This document shows, piece by piece, positions 33,846 to 43,244 of a stretch of 64,000 nucleotides of DNA. Position 1 is the first letter of the stretch; each line of letters opens with the position of its first letter. The translations under genes and the position numbers were made by a program. Under the pieces are notes generated by a model. The model was not told the DNA's origin. It saw only the letters and a list, made by a program, of their open reading frames with translations, and made no database searches. Source of the DNA: Syntrophaceae bacterium UBA6087 (GTDB lineage: Bacteria; Desulfobacterota; Desulfomonilia; UBA1062); the NCBI GenBank assembly GCA_002448235.1, contig DIXF01000011.1, positions 248,001 to 312,000 on the forward strand, given 5' to 3'.

Positions 33846-34457
33846 TTATACGGAGCAGAAGTGTTTGTTCTTGTATAATTCGATGAGGCGCTCGACGTCT
33901 TCTTTGCACTGGCCGCAGCCGGTTCCCGCCTTGGTGCGTTCCTGAACCTCATAGAAGGTCCGCGCACCTTCCAGCACGGAATGCTCGATGTCCGCATCGG
34001 TCACCTCCATGCAGGTGCAGACGATACGTGTTTCTTCCTTCTTGACCTTCTCGGCCTGGCCGCTGCGCACATAGTAGTCGTTGATCGCCGCCCGCAAGGC
34101 CTTGTCGCCGAGCACCGAGCAGTGGATCTTGTGTTCGGGAAGCCCGCCCAGTTCCTTGTTGATATCCTTGGGAGACAGGTTGTACGCTTCTTCGAGCTTC
34201 ATGCCCTTGACCATCTCCGACATGACCGAGGTGCTCGCTATGGCGCTCGCGCACCCGTACGTCTTCCATTTGCAGTCCTTGATGGTGCCTTTTTCCTTGT
34301 CCACCTGTATGGCCACGATCATCTGGTCCCCGCACTTGATGTTTCCCACGAGGCCGCGGCCGTCTTCCTGATAAGAGTCCTCGTCCATCAGGATGTTTTT
34401 CGGGTTTGTGAAGTGCTCCAGTACCTTGTCGGTATAGAGCCAGTTCATAGTCTGCAT
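33846..34457 (-). CDS. nifU: NifU-like Fe-S scaffold (IscU domain plus BFD-type domain)
   Basis: 203-residue scaffold on which [2Fe-2S] or [4Fe-4S] clusters are built from NifS sulfur. The IscU-type domain has C42 with D44 (KCGDQM), C69 and C113. A bacterioferritin-associated-ferredoxin-like domain with four Cys (C147, C149, C181, C184; CTC..., GCGQC) follows. The C-terminal Nfu domain of full-length NifU is missing, which is the usual form in many anaerobes. Its ATG overlaps the nifS stop (TAATG), with AAGGAGG inside the nifS end. Confidence 0.93.
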   Translation of the reverse strand: MQTMNWLYTDKVLEHFTNPKNILMDEDSYQEDGRGLVGNIKCGDQMIVAIQVDKEKGTIKDCKWKTYGCASAIASTSVMSEMVKGMKLEEAYNLSPKDINKELGGLPEHKIHCSVLGDKALRAAINDYYVRSGQAEKVKKEETRIVCTCMEVTDADIEHSVLEGARTFYEVQERTKAGTGCGQCKEDVERLIELYKNKHFCSV

Positions 34458-35644
34458 TACGCCCTCCTTGAGTAGGCGGTCGACATGTCCCTGATTCTGC
34501 GGATGACCTTCGGGAGCTTGTCGAGCATGTAGGAGACTTCTTCCATGGTGTTTTCCCTGCCGAGACTGATCCGGATGGAGCCGTGGGCGCATTCGGCAGG
34601 CAGGCCGGTTGCCAGGATCACGTGGGACGGGTCGAGCGAGCCGGATGCGCAGGCGGAACCGGTGGAAACGGCGATGCCCTCGAGATCGAGATAAAGGATG
34701 ATGGCCTCGCCCTCGGCGCCGTCGAACGAAACGTTCAGCGTGCCGGGCAGGCTGTCGACCGGGTGGCCAACGAAACGGATGTCGGGAATCTGATCCTCGA
34801 TCCCTTTGCGTAAGGCGTGCTTCATGGCAAGAAGCCTGCCGGCCTCTTCTTTCATCTCCGCCGCCCGCATCTCGACCGCTTTTCCGAGGCCTACGATGCC
34901 GAGCGTGTTCTCCGTTCCCGCGCGCCTCCCTTTTTCCTGATGTCCGCCTCTGATGAGCGGGCAGAAAGGCGAGCTCCTCTTCACGTACACGGCTCCTACG
35001 CCTTTCGGGCCGTAGATCTTGTGCGCGGAAAGGGTGAGGAAATCCACATCGAGCTCCCGTACGTCGACCGGGATCTTGCCGACCGCCTGGACCGCGTCCG
35101 TATGGACCAGCGCTCCTCTGGCGTGTGCGATTTCCACGATCTTTCCCAGATCCTGTATGGTGCCGATCTCGTTATTTGCAAGCATCACCGATACGAGCCC
35201 CGTGCCCTCGGTGATGAGCGTTTTCAGTTTTTCCATATCCACCTTGCCGTACTCGTCCACCTCGGCATAGACTACTTTGGCTCCGTTCTGCGAGAGACAG
35301 CTGGAAGTCTCGAGGATGCACGGGTGCTCGATGGTCGTGGTGACAAGGCCCTTGCCTTCTTTGTTGCACATCGTGCACCCGCAGGACTGGCAGGTGAGGA
35401 TCGAAAGCACGGTATTGTTGCCTTCGGAGCCGCTGCCCACGAACATGATTTCCTCCGGCATTGCATTGATGAATCGTGCGACCTTTTCCCTCGCCGACTC
35501 GATGAGGCCCCGCGACTGCCTTCCGAAAGAATGAAGACTCGAAGGATTACCGAACGAATCCATGGCCTCGATGATGGCCTTCCTCACCTCGGGGTGAAGC
35601 GGCGTGGTAGCATTGTTGTCGAAATAAACCCGTCTCTTTTCCAT
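34457..35644 (-). CDS. nifS: NifS/IscS-type cysteine desulfurase with Cys-rich insertion
   Basis: 395-residue PLP enzyme that removes sulfur from cysteine. The PLP lysine is K209 (SAHKIYGPKG), the catalytic loop Cys is C332 (STGSACASGS) and the start is VYFDNNATTPLHPEV. An unusual insertion near residues 85-98 carries four Cys (C85, C88, C90, C93; TCQSCGCTMC), which could bind a metal or cluster. GGAGG precedes the ATG at 35644. Translationally coupled to nifU, and probably the sulfur donor for SufBC and MnmA as well. Confidence 0.95.
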   Translation of the reverse strand: MEKRRVYFDNNATTPLHPEVRKAIIEAMDSFGNPSSLHSFGRQSRGLIESAREKVARFINAMPEEIMFVGSGSEGNNTVLSILTCQSCGCTMCNKEGKGLVTTTIEHPCILETSSCLSQNGAKVVYAEVDEYGKVDMEKLKTLITEGTGLVSVMLANNEIGTIQDLGKIVEIAHARGALVHTDAVQAVGKIPVDVRELDVDFLTLSAHKIYGPKGVGAVYVKRSSPFCPLIRGGHQEKGRRAGTENTLGIVGLGKAVEMRAAEMKEEAGRLLAMKHALRKGIEDQIPDIRFVGHPVDSLPGTLNVSFDGAEGEAIILYLDLEGIAVSTGSACASGSLDPSHVILATGLPAECAHGSIRISLGRENTMEEVSYMLDKLPKVIRRIRDMSTAYSRRA

Positions 35645-35961
35645 GGTCACCTCCGGTAACCGGCTTCGGTCTGTTCCCGAAGTATTTTGTCGTATGTGTT
35701 CATGGGTGAATACATAGTGCGTTGATATATTTTTTTCCAGCATAAAGTTTACTGAATAAATAGGGAATAAAACTCTTTGTCAATAACCGGATAGCCCTTC
35801 GATCTCACTGCGGACTAATCTTCCCGGGATTTTTCGTGCATCGTCACCGGTGAAGGCAGGGTTGCCTCAAGACTGCATGATCCGCCCGCAAAACGGCGGC
35901 ACTGTGGAAGCCGCGGGTGAGGGGGCGTGGGGGCAGAACTCATAAGACGTGCCTGCCTGCT
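35645..35961. other. Intergenic region between sufB and nifS
   Basis: 316 nt without a credible gene. It presumably carries the nifS promoter; AT-rich sequence at 35740-35780 contains TTTGTCAATA but no convincing full promoter. No IscR-type site was recognised. Confidence 0.4.
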
Positions 35962-37170
35962 CTACATGACTTCCTGATTCGTACTCGCCACCGCCATGTC
36001 GACCTGGTTCTTCAGATCCGCAGGCAGACCGGGGATGTCCACGCTCATGAACCCGCGCACGATGGTTGCCGTGGCCTCGTCTTCGGAGAGCCCGCGGGCC
36101 ATGAGGTAGAGGATCTCATCCTGGTTGATCTTGCCCACGGCGGCTTCGTGCGACATCTCGACGCCTTCGGCCTTGCCGTGGAGCTCCGGGATCGCCAGTA
36201 TATCGCCGCCTCTGAGGATGAGGCCTCTGCACTCGAGGTGCGCCTTGACCCCGGGCACATCGCCCATGAGGTGGCCCCTGCTGATGATGGTGCCGCCGTT
36301 GGAGATGGCCCGGGCGATGATCTCGGCCCGTGTCTCCGGCGCATTGAGGATGATGCGGCCTCCCACATCGAGCTCGCTCCCCGGGTGGCCTACGAGCAGG
36401 CTGTAGAAGCGCGCAACTGCGCCTTTGCCGACCAGGCGCGTCGTGGGGTACATCTGCAGCGACTTCAGAGGCTTCATGCAGACGTAGTTGTTGAGGAAGA
36501 GCCCCCCCTCCTCCACCACGCCCACCGAGCGGGGACGCACCATCATACCTTCCGCCCAGTGGTGGATCATGGTGAAGCTGAGCTTTGCATTCTTTTTTAC
36601 GAAGAATTCGGAGATGCCCACATGGAGCCCTTTGTTCACGTGCGATCCAGAGACGCACCCGGTGATGACATGAAGCTCGGAATCCTCGCCCGCGATGACG
36701 AGATTGTGGACGTTCTGGCTCAATGCGTCCTGGTGGAGGTACAGGCAGGCCTGCACCGGGAAGGTCACCTTTGCGCCGGGCAGCGACCTGATCACATACC
36801 CGTTGTGGAGGTCGCTGTAGGCGAGCGATGTGTACTTGTCCTGGTCCGCGGGGACGAGCTTCCAGTAATATTCGTGTACCCAGCCGAGCTTGAGCGCTTC
36901 CTTGATGGGCAGCACTTCGAGGCCGTCCATGAGAGACGTGGCATAGATCGCCGCCGTATCTTTCTGTATATACGAGCCGGAACGGCCTTCTTCGCTTGTA
37001 TCGACCCCCGCCTTGAGCATTATGGATCTGTCTTCTTCGGGGAGCTCTTCAGGTTTTTCCACCGGCAGGTGGCATTCGCCCTCCGTGCAGTAGTCATCGA
37101 GATCTATATCGGGTCCGTAGGCGGCCTTTTTCTCTTTTGCCTCTTTGGCCTTTTTGTCTATCTCATGCAT
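35962..37170 (-). CDS. sufB: SufB/SufD-type Fe-S assembly protein
   Basis: 402-residue scaffold subunit of a minimal SUF system. The beta-helix core shows HVITGCVSGSHV, HHWAEGMMVRPRS and ECRGLILRGGDILAIPELHG; the C-terminal segment SHEAAVGKINQDEILYLMARGL is diagnostic of SufB/SufD. An N-terminal highly charged lead contains DYCTEGECHLP. It starts inside the sufC 3' end (13-bp overlap). There is no separate sufD, sufE or sufS, so this is the two-gene SufCB (SMS-like) type. Confidence 0.93.
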   Translation of the reverse strand: MHEIDKKAKEAKEKKAAYGPDIDLDDYCTEGECHLPVEKPEELPEEDRSIMLKAGVDTSEEGRSGSYIQKDTAAIYATSLMDGLEVLPIKEALKLGWVHEYYWKLVPADQDKYTSLAYSDLHNGYVIRSLPGAKVTFPVQACLYLHQDALSQNVHNLVIAGEDSELHVITGCVSGSHVNKGLHVGISEFFVKKNAKLSFTMIHHWAEGMMVRPRSVGVVEEGGLFLNNYVCMKPLKSLQMYPTTRLVGKGAVARFYSLLVGHPGSELDVGGRIILNAPETRAEIIARAISNGGTIISRGHLMGDVPGVKAHLECRGLILRGGDILAIPELHGKAEGVEMSHEAAVGKINQDEILYLMARGLSEDEATATIVRGFMSVDIPGLPADLKNQVDMAVASTNQEVM

Positions 37171-37916
37171 TTTATGCACTCCTGATATCCCGCCTTGCTG
37201 ATGGTCTGGAAGATTTCCTGGGGGTTGCCCCGGCACGCCATGACGCCGTTGAACAGGACCTGTCCGCGGTCTGCGGGGACATAGTTGAGGATGTACCCGG
37301 TATGGGTGATGATGAGCCCCATCTTGTTCCTGTGGCGGTGCGCTTTTTTCAGGCTGACATCCGTGCCTGCATTGAAGCCGCGCTGGAGCAGGCCCGCGAT
37401 GCCGTTTCCGATGAGCGCGATGTTCTCGATATCCACCCCGGACTCCGGCTCGTCGAAGAGCATGAGGTCGGGGTTCTGCGCCATGAGCTGGAGAAGCTCC
37501 GAGCGCTTGATCTCCCCGCCGGAGAACCCTGCATTGAGATCCCGGTCGAGGAAGTCCGTAAAGTTGACTTGAGCGGCCAGATCCCCGACATCCCGGTCCT
37601 CGCCGTGAGTGCAGAGCTTCACCATGTCACGTGTCTTCAAGCCGTGGATGGTGGGCGGTCGCTGGTAGGACATGCCGATGCCGAGCCTGGCGCGTTCATC
37701 AACCGGCATGTACGTGATGTCGTGCCCCTTGAAGCTGATCCTGCCGCCGGTGACCCGGTACTGAGGATAACCCATAATGGTCATGAGCAGGGATGTCTTG
37801 CCCGAACCGTTCGGCCCGAAGAGGATGTGCACCTCGCCCGTGCCGATCTCCATGTCGACCCCTTTGAGGATTTCCCTGTCACCAAGAGCGACGTGCAGGC
37901 CTTCTATTTTCAGCAC
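37158..37916 (-). CDS. sufC: SufC ATPase of the minimal SUF system
   Basis: 252-residue ABC-type ATPase that partners SufB. Walker A is GPNGSGKTS (34-42), the signature is FSGGEIKRSE and Walker B is LMLFDEPESGVD, as in SufC. The start is GTG at 37916 with AAGGAG upstream. The insertion before ITHTG with KKAHRHRNK is a feature of the short two-gene SufC type. First gene of the operon. Confidence 0.94.
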   Translation of the reverse strand: MLKIEGLHVALGDREILKGVDMEIGTGEVHILFGPNGSGKTSLLMTIMGYPQYRVTGGRISFKGHDITYMPVDERARLGIGMSYQRPPTIHGLKTRDMVKLCTHGEDRDVGDLAAQVNFTDFLDRDLNAGFSGGEIKRSELLQLMAQNPDLMLFDEPESGVDIENIALIGNGIAGLLQRGFNAGTDVSLKKAHRHRNKMGLIITHTGYILNYVPADRGQVLFNGVMACRGNPQEIFQTISKAGYQECIKCMR

Positions 37917-37975
37917 TCGATACTCCTTGCAGAGCCCCCTGAAAGGACGCTTTCATTCCAAGGGCTTCACCTTCC

Positions 37976-38004
37976 ATAGTAGAATCTCTCCCGGGACAAA
38001 TCAA
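37976..38004 (-). promoter_or_regulatory. Probable sufCB promoter
   Basis: TTGATT (38004-37999) and TACTAT (37981-37976) on the minus strand are separated by 17 nt, giving a leader of about 55 nt before sufC. Confidence 0.5.
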
Positions 38005-38493
38005 GTAGTATGGAAAGGGATGATGACTGTTCTTCAAAGGTTGAATCATACAGACCGCTGAGGGCTCGGGGATCGAATATTTCGGGCAGGAAACCGGGTT
38101 CATGGACGGCATGGAAGGCGAAAGGCCTCCCGGCCGCTGGAAAGAGCATCGTTAATCCGCGTTTGAAGGCTCTCTGTTTTTCCCGGGCCAAAATCGTGTA
38201 TAAGCCCTCTGCAACAGCTCCTGTGCTGTGTTCCGAATTGCCGGTGAAGGGCGGTTGCCCTTGTGATGCAGGAAAATTACACAAAAACAATTGATTTTGA
38301 TTGACAGTTTATATTACATTGTTCACATAAGTGTAGTAGATAGATAAATTTATTATGGAAATTAAATCACATTGCCGATAACAAAGGAGAAAAGCCGCAC
38401 GAGCCGGTATGCTTCTTGATTTTTGCTGTGAAAAAGGGCATGTAGAAGGCATACGGTAAAGACGGCAATGAAATATAAAACGAGGAGGAGTAC
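38005..38493. other. Intergenic region between sufC and the HU gene
   Basis: About 490 nt with no credible gene. The right part (38285-38370) is very AT-rich, with TTGACA at 38301-38306 and TTGTTC further on, and probably carries the HU promoter. The exact -10 is ambiguous. Confidence 0.45.
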
Positions 38494-38769
38494 ATGACAA
38501 AGGCTGAATTAACGGACGTTTTGGCAGGCAAAATCGGTATTACCAAATCAAAGGCATCTGAAGCCGTGAACACGATCTTCAAGTCGATCACCGGCGCTCT
38601 CAAAAAGGGCGACAAGGTAACGCTGGTTGGTTTCGGCACGTTCGACGTCGTCAAGAGGGCGGCCCGGACAGGCATGAATCCCCAGACCAAAGAGAAGATC
38701 AAGATCAAGGCAAGCAAGGTTGCACGGTTCAGGGCAGGCAAAGCTCTGAAGGATGCGGTAAAGAAGTAG
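38494..38769 (+). CDS. hup: HU-family DNA-binding protein
   Basis: 91-residue nucleoid protein that bends DNA. The signature GFGTFDVVKRAARTGMNPQTKEKI with the arm proline region and the end VARFRAGKALKDAVKK are typical. GAGGAGG precedes the ATG. A strong terminator follows. Confidence 0.97.
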   Translation: MTKAELTDVLAGKIGITKSKASEAVNTIFKSITGALKKGDKVTLVGFGTFDVVKRAARTGMNPQTKEKIKIKASKVARFRAGKALKDAVKK

Positions 38770-38809
38770 GAATCGAAGCTGTCAGGGTTTAGAGCCCTGA
38801 TCCATAAGA

Positions 38810-38854
38810 ATACCTCAGCCGGTACCCGATGGACGGGCTGAGGTATTTCTCTTT
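38810..38854 (+). terminator. Terminator of the HU gene
   Basis: ATACCTCAGCC (38810-38820) pairs with GGCTGAGGTAT (38836-38846), an 11-bp stem followed by TTCTCTTT. A smaller CAGGG/CCCTG hairpin lies just upstream. Confidence 0.85.
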
Positions 38855-38882
38855 CCAGGTATCCGGGTTAAAAAGTTATACG

Positions 38883-39437
38883 TTACAGGCGCTTTTCCTC
38901 AAAGAGCAGTGTCCATTGAATCAGGCTTCTGATGAACTTTTCCACAAGGTCTTTTGTTTTTCCATCAACAAGGTTGCCCTCCGGATCGAATTCCGCCGCA
39001 GCATCCGATATCATTACCTCCGGCCTGCTCATCACATACATGTTCACCCCATGGAGGATCTGCCTGAGATGGTATTGGGCGCGGGCGGTCCCAAACCTGC
39101 CGGGAGACGCACCAATGATAGCTGCGGGTTTTCTGAGCCACGAGTTCTCTCCGTATGGCCTCGACCCCCAGTCGATGGCGTTCTTCAGGACCCCTGGTAC
39201 GGAATAGTTGTATTCCGGAGTTGCAAAAAGTACGGCTTCCGCTGCGCGTACCCTTGCTTTCAGTTCTGCTGCTCGGGCAGGGGGAGTATGCTCGAGATCC
39301 TGGTTGAAGGGAGGGAGCCCCTCCAGGTCGAAGATATCGATCTCGATGCCTGGCGGCACAAGCCTTTTGACTGCATGCATGACCGCCTTGTTGTAAGAAC
39401 CCTGACGGAGGCTGCCGGCGATACCGAGTATATTCAT
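38883..39437 (-). CDS. NADPH-dependent FMN reductase
   Basis: 184-residue flavodoxin-fold oxidoreductase. It contains the FMN phosphate loop GSLRQGSYN (8-16) and the family motif PEYNYSVPGVLKNAIDW. Related enzymes reduce FMN, quinones, azo dyes or chromate using NAD(P)H. No partner gene is adjacent; it is close to the OmpA-like lipoprotein on the same strand, but 26 nt separate them. Confidence 0.93.
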   Translation of the reverse strand: MNILGIAGSLRQGSYNKAVMHAVKRLVPPGIEIDIFDLEGLPPFNQDLEHTPPARAAELKARVRAAEAVLFATPEYNYSVPGVLKNAIDWGSRPYGENSWLRKPAAIIGASPGRFGTARAQYHLRQILHGVNMYVMSRPEVMISDAAAEFDPEGNLVDGKTKDLVEKFIRSLIQWTLLFEEKRL

Positions 39438-39463
39438 TGCCCGCAGCCTGTAAGGGTAGTCTT

Positions 39464-40135
39464 TTAAGACTGGGTGAGCGGGGCGAGCTCCAGCTCGACG
39501 CGCCTGTTCTGCTGGCGGCCCGAAGGATCGTCATTGGAGGCAACCGGCCTGGACTCACCGAAGCCCTGTGCCGCGACCCTCGTGGGATCGACGCCCTGGC
39601 TGATCAGGTACTGCCCGACGCTTGCCGCTCTCTGCTGGGAAAGGGTCTGGTTGTATGCATCGCTCCCCGTGCTGTCCGTGTGGCCTTCGACATTGATCAG
39701 GGTTTTGTTGTACTCCTTGAGCACCTGCGTGACAGAGTTGAGCGTATCGTAGAAGCCCGAATTGATGTCGGAGCTGTTTGTCTGGAAGGTGATATTGCTG
39801 GGCATTTTCAGGATGAGGCGGTCACCCTCGCGGACAACCCCTACGCCGGTATTCGCGAGCCGCTGTCTCAGGGCTGCTTCCTGTCGGTCCATGTACACAC
39901 CCACCGCGCCCCCTGCAAGTGCCCCTACGCCCGCCCCGATAAGGGCTCTTTTCCGGCGGGACTCGCTGTCCCTTCCGGTTACCGCACCGGCTGCCGCACC
40001 GGCGGCGCCTCCGATAACCGATCCCCATACGGCCTTGCGCGTCTGCCGTTCGCCGGTATAGGGGTTGGTGGTGCATGACTGGAGCGCAACTGCTCCCATG
40101 AGAAAGAATATGAGCAAGAATAAAGCCTTCTTCAT
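39464..40135 (-). CDS. OmpA-family lipoprotein with glycine zipper
   Basis: 223 residues. A lipobox (ALQSC) ends the signal sequence, followed by a glycine-zipper region (VIGGAAGAAAGAVTG, GVGALAGGAVG). The C-terminal OmpA-like domain (NVEGHTDSTGSDAYNQTLSQQRA, QGFGESRPVASN) binds peptidoglycan. This is the YiaD-type architecture anchoring outer membrane to cell wall. GGAGGG precedes the ATG at 40135. Confidence 0.93.
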   Translation of the reverse strand: MKKALFLLIFFLMGAVALQSCTTNPYTGERQTRKAVWGSVIGGAAGAAAGAVTGRDSESRRKRALIGAGVGALAGGAVGVYMDRQEAALRQRLANTGVGVVREGDRLILKMPSNITFQTNSSDINSGFYDTLNSVTQVLKEYNKTLINVEGHTDSTGSDAYNQTLSQQRAASVGQYLISQGVDPTRVAAQGFGESRPVASNDDPSGRQQNRRVELELAPLTQS

Positions 40136-40383
40136 GATACTACCCTCCATCGTATGGTTTTTCGCTCCCGGTATGTCCCGGCTCACGAAGGAGGGTTTCG
40201 ACTGCTTCCTCTTCGTGAATCCGCAACTCACTTAATGCTAAGATAATGTTCGGGGAGGTGCCTCTCAAGGAAGATATGCCTCCCGAAGAAAAGGATGCTC
40301 GATCGATGCACATGAAATGGAGGCATGCATTGTTATCGAAAAAACGGCAGCCGGCGGCTGTCGGGGCATTCTTCCGGGGCGGG

Positions 40384-43119
40384 TTAATCCTTGGCGGACT
40401 CGGCTCTTGTATCGATGACGAAGCGGACGGATTTCAGCAGCTCATGCATCGTATAGGGTTTCTGCAGGAAAGGATAGTCGTGGACCTTGATCATTTTGGT
40501 CTGTGATTTCTCGTCCATATATCCGCTCGTCATGAGTACCCGCATGGCGGGCTTTTCGTTGAGCAACTCTTCCACGAGATCGAGGCCGTTTCTGTCCGGG
40601 AGCACAACGTCGCTGAACACGAGGCTGAGATGGTCTTTGTGCCGGGTGAATATGGCATGGGCTTCCTCGGATCTTCCGGCGGAATAGATTTCGTACCCAT
40701 GGCTCGTGAGGGCCGTTGCGGCAAATTCCAGGACCCCGGTATCATCTTCCACGATGAGGATCTTCTCTCCCTTTCCGCGTATACTCTCAAAAGAAACCTC
40801 TTCGTGCCTGTCGGAATGGGCCTTTATGGTAACGGCGGGGAAATATGCCTTGAACGAAGCGCCTTCCTCCGGCGTGCTCTCGGCGACGATCCATCCCTTA
40901 TGCTGTTTTACGATGCCGTATACGACAGCCAGCCCGAGCCCGGTGCCTTTGCCCGCGTCCTTGGTGGTAAAGAAGGGCTCGAAGATGCGCTTCTGTGTCT
41001 CGCTGTCCATTCCCATCCCGGTGTCGGTAATGGTCAGGCATACATGTTTCCCTGCCCTGGCAAAGGGGTAAATCTTTGTGTACGCTTCATCGACAACGAC
41101 GTTTTGAGTCTGAATGAGGATATCTCCGCCGTCGGGCATGGCGTCACGTGCGTTGATGACGAGGTTCATGATCACCTGCTCGATGCTGCCTTTGTCGGCC
41201 ATGACCGACCAGAGCGAAGGCTCCATGGTTACCCTGGTGGTGATGTCCTCACCGATCAGGCGCTCGATGATCTTGAGGATGTTGTCCACCGATGCATTCA
41301 GATCGATCGGGACGGTTTCCATGGGCTGCTTCCGGCTGAAGAGCAGGAGCTGCCTCGTCAGGTCGGATGCGCGGACCGCTGCGTTTTCAATAAGCTTTAA
41401 GCTTCGTCTCATGGGGCTTGTTTCCGGAGTCGTGAGCAGGCAGAGATCCAATGATCCGCGGATAGCGGTCAGGATATTGTTGAAGTCATGGGCGATGCCG
41501 CCTGCGAGGGTTCCTACGGCTTCGATCCTCTGGATCTGCTGGATGTGCGATTCCAGCTCTATTCGTTCGGTGATGTCTTTTAAGATCCCCTCGATCCCGG
41601 TTACCTTACCCAGATCGTCGATGGTCGGGGTGCCGCAGATGATGAAGTACCGTAAGGTGCCGTCTTTGTGGACGAGGGCTCCGTTGTAATCCAGGAGGCT
41701 TTCCCTGTCCTCGCGGATCTTCTTGAAGATGCGGAGGTAATCCTTGGTGTCTTCCTTGCGGACGAGGTACAGGAACTCTTTTCCGATGATTTCTTCCCGG
41801 GCGTACCCGAGGACTGCCTCGACGGCAGGATTGACATAGGTGATATAGCCGTCGGGACTCATGCTTGCGATGACATCCGGCGCGTTTTCAGTCAAAGACC
41901 TGAAGCGCTCTTCGCTCTGTTTCAAGGCTTCCTCGGATTTTCTGTGCCCCTGGATCTCATTACGGAGCGTATCGCTGTACTGCTGCAGGTCCCTCATGAA
42001 GGTGTTGAAGTAGTGGCCGAGCCGGCCTATTTCGTCCCGGGACGATTCCTCCATCCGGACGGTAAAATCGCCCGTGGCCCCTGTATCGAAGTGTCTCATG
42101 AGCCTCTGCAGGGGATTCGTGATGGACGAGCTTATCCAGAGCGTTATAGCGAGCATGACCGCCATGGCGACGCAAGCGATCATGATGATCGTGTTCCTGA
42201 TCCGGTCCAGGGGTTCGTAGAATTCGTCCAGGTATCCGGAGGAGGCGACAATCCAGTCGAGCTCCGGGATATGGTTGAGGATGACGATCTTTTTCCTCGA
42301 CCCGGCTTCGTCCGGGTTCTGCCAGTCATAGACAATCTTGCCGTTCTTCTGCTTGACGATCTTCAATCCAGCCGAGCGCAAGGCCTCATCCTCCAGATCG
42401 TAAACAGAGCCTTTGTAGGAAGGATGGATGACGATGTTCGCCTTGCCGTCTACGATAAATGAATATCCCGTCTTTCCGAAGCGCAGATTCAGAATGCTTT
42501 CGCGGAAATCATCCACGTTTACGAGGCCTGCAAACTCCTCACGGTAGGAGGAAACCGAAATTATCCAGTCCCACGGCTCGAAATAGGTCATGTAGAGAGC
42601 TTTGGGCCGCGGCGTGGGCTCCTCGGGGTTCCTCCAGTAATACGTGAGGTATCCCTGCTTCCTCTTGATCTGCTCCTGAACAAAGGCGCGATAGATAAAG
42701 TTATGCCCTTCGACCCCTTTGTCTTTATGGACTACCGCGACGCCTTTGCTGTCCACGCAGTAGATGTAGCCCGTCTTTCCGATCTTCTGCGAGAGCAGGA
42801 CGCTCCTGGCCTGCTGTTTCGCTTCTTCTTCCGTGAGGGTGCCCGCCTGATACTGCTGATAAAAGTACTCGGCGATATCCTTGTTTCTCCACGCTATGGC
42901 ACGGAGATAGTTCCTGATGGAGATATCCGCGGATGCCCTGACCATGGTGAGGATCGTCGACGTGGAATTCTTGAGCTCATTCTCGATACCTGCTTCGATT
43001 ATACCCCTGACCAGGTAGTGGGTGGAAAGGCTCGCTGTCAGGATTATGAGGACAAAGACGATTCCATACCCTGCGAGCAGCTTAGAGCGAATTGATGTCA
43101 CCCTGAACAAAGATCGCAT
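40384..43119 (-). CDS. Hybrid sensor histidine kinase (double Cache, HAMP, PAS, HisKA, HATPase, receiver)
   Basis: 911-residue inner-membrane sensor. Order: TM1 (about 13-35), two periplasmic Cache repeats (each with GKTGY and WDWIISVSSY or LDWIVASSGY), TM2 (about 312-335), HAMP, PAS (FRSLTENAPDVIASMS), HisKA with the phospho-His in GGIAHDFNN, HATPase (NLVINARDAMPDGG, GTGLGLAVVYG) and a C-terminal receiver with its Asp in VFSDVVLPDRNG. Cache repeats normally bind small molecules such as carboxylates. GAGGAG fixes the start. It has no DNA-binding output and no response regulator beside it. Confidence 0.95.
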   Translation of the reverse strand: MRSLFRVTSIRSKLLAGYGIVFVLIILTASLSTHYLVRGIIEAGIENELKNSTSTILTMVRASADISIRNYLRAIAWRNKDIAEYFYQQYQAGTLTEEEAKQQARSVLLSQKIGKTGYIYCVDSKGVAVVHKDKGVEGHNFIYRAFVQEQIKRKQGYLTYYWRNPEEPTPRPKALYMTYFEPWDWIISVSSYREEFAGLVNVDDFRESILNLRFGKTGYSFIVDGKANIVIHPSYKGSVYDLEDEALRSAGLKIVKQKNGKIVYDWQNPDEAGSRKKIVILNHIPELDWIVASSGYLDEFYEPLDRIRNTIIMIACVAMAVMLAITLWISSSITNPLQRLMRHFDTGATGDFTVRMEESSRDEIGRLGHYFNTFMRDLQQYSDTLRNEIQGHRKSEEALKQSEERFRSLTENAPDVIASMSPDGYITYVNPAVEAVLGYAREEIIGKEFLYLVRKEDTKDYLRIFKKIREDRESLLDYNGALVHKDGTLRYFIICGTPTIDDLGKVTGIEGILKDITERIELESHIQQIQRIEAVGTLAGGIAHDFNNILTAIRGSLDLCLLTTPETSPMRRSLKLIENAAVRASDLTRQLLLFSRKQPMETVPIDLNASVDNILKIIERLIGEDITTRVTMEPSLWSVMADKGSIEQVIMNLVINARDAMPDGGDILIQTQNVVVDEAYTKIYPFARAGKHVCLTITDTGMGMDSETQKRIFEPFFTTKDAGKGTGLGLAVVYGIVKQHKGWIVAESTPEEGASFKAYFPAVTIKAHSDRHEEVSFESIRGKGEKILIVEDDTGVLEFAATALTSHGYEIYSAGRSEEAHAIFTRHKDHLSLVFSDVVLPDRNGLDLVEELLNEKPAMRVLMTSGYMDEKSQTKMIKVHDYPFLQKPYTMHELLKSVRFVIDTRAESAKD

Positions 43120-43244
43120 AGTCAAGCTCCTCACCAGTTACTCGGTAATCTTTGAATTATTCTTGAAAGGCGGGGAGCTTTCGGCAAAGGAGAGAGCATG
43201 ACCTCGATCGCGGCCCTGCTCCCCCGTCTTTGCCGATTGAAGAT

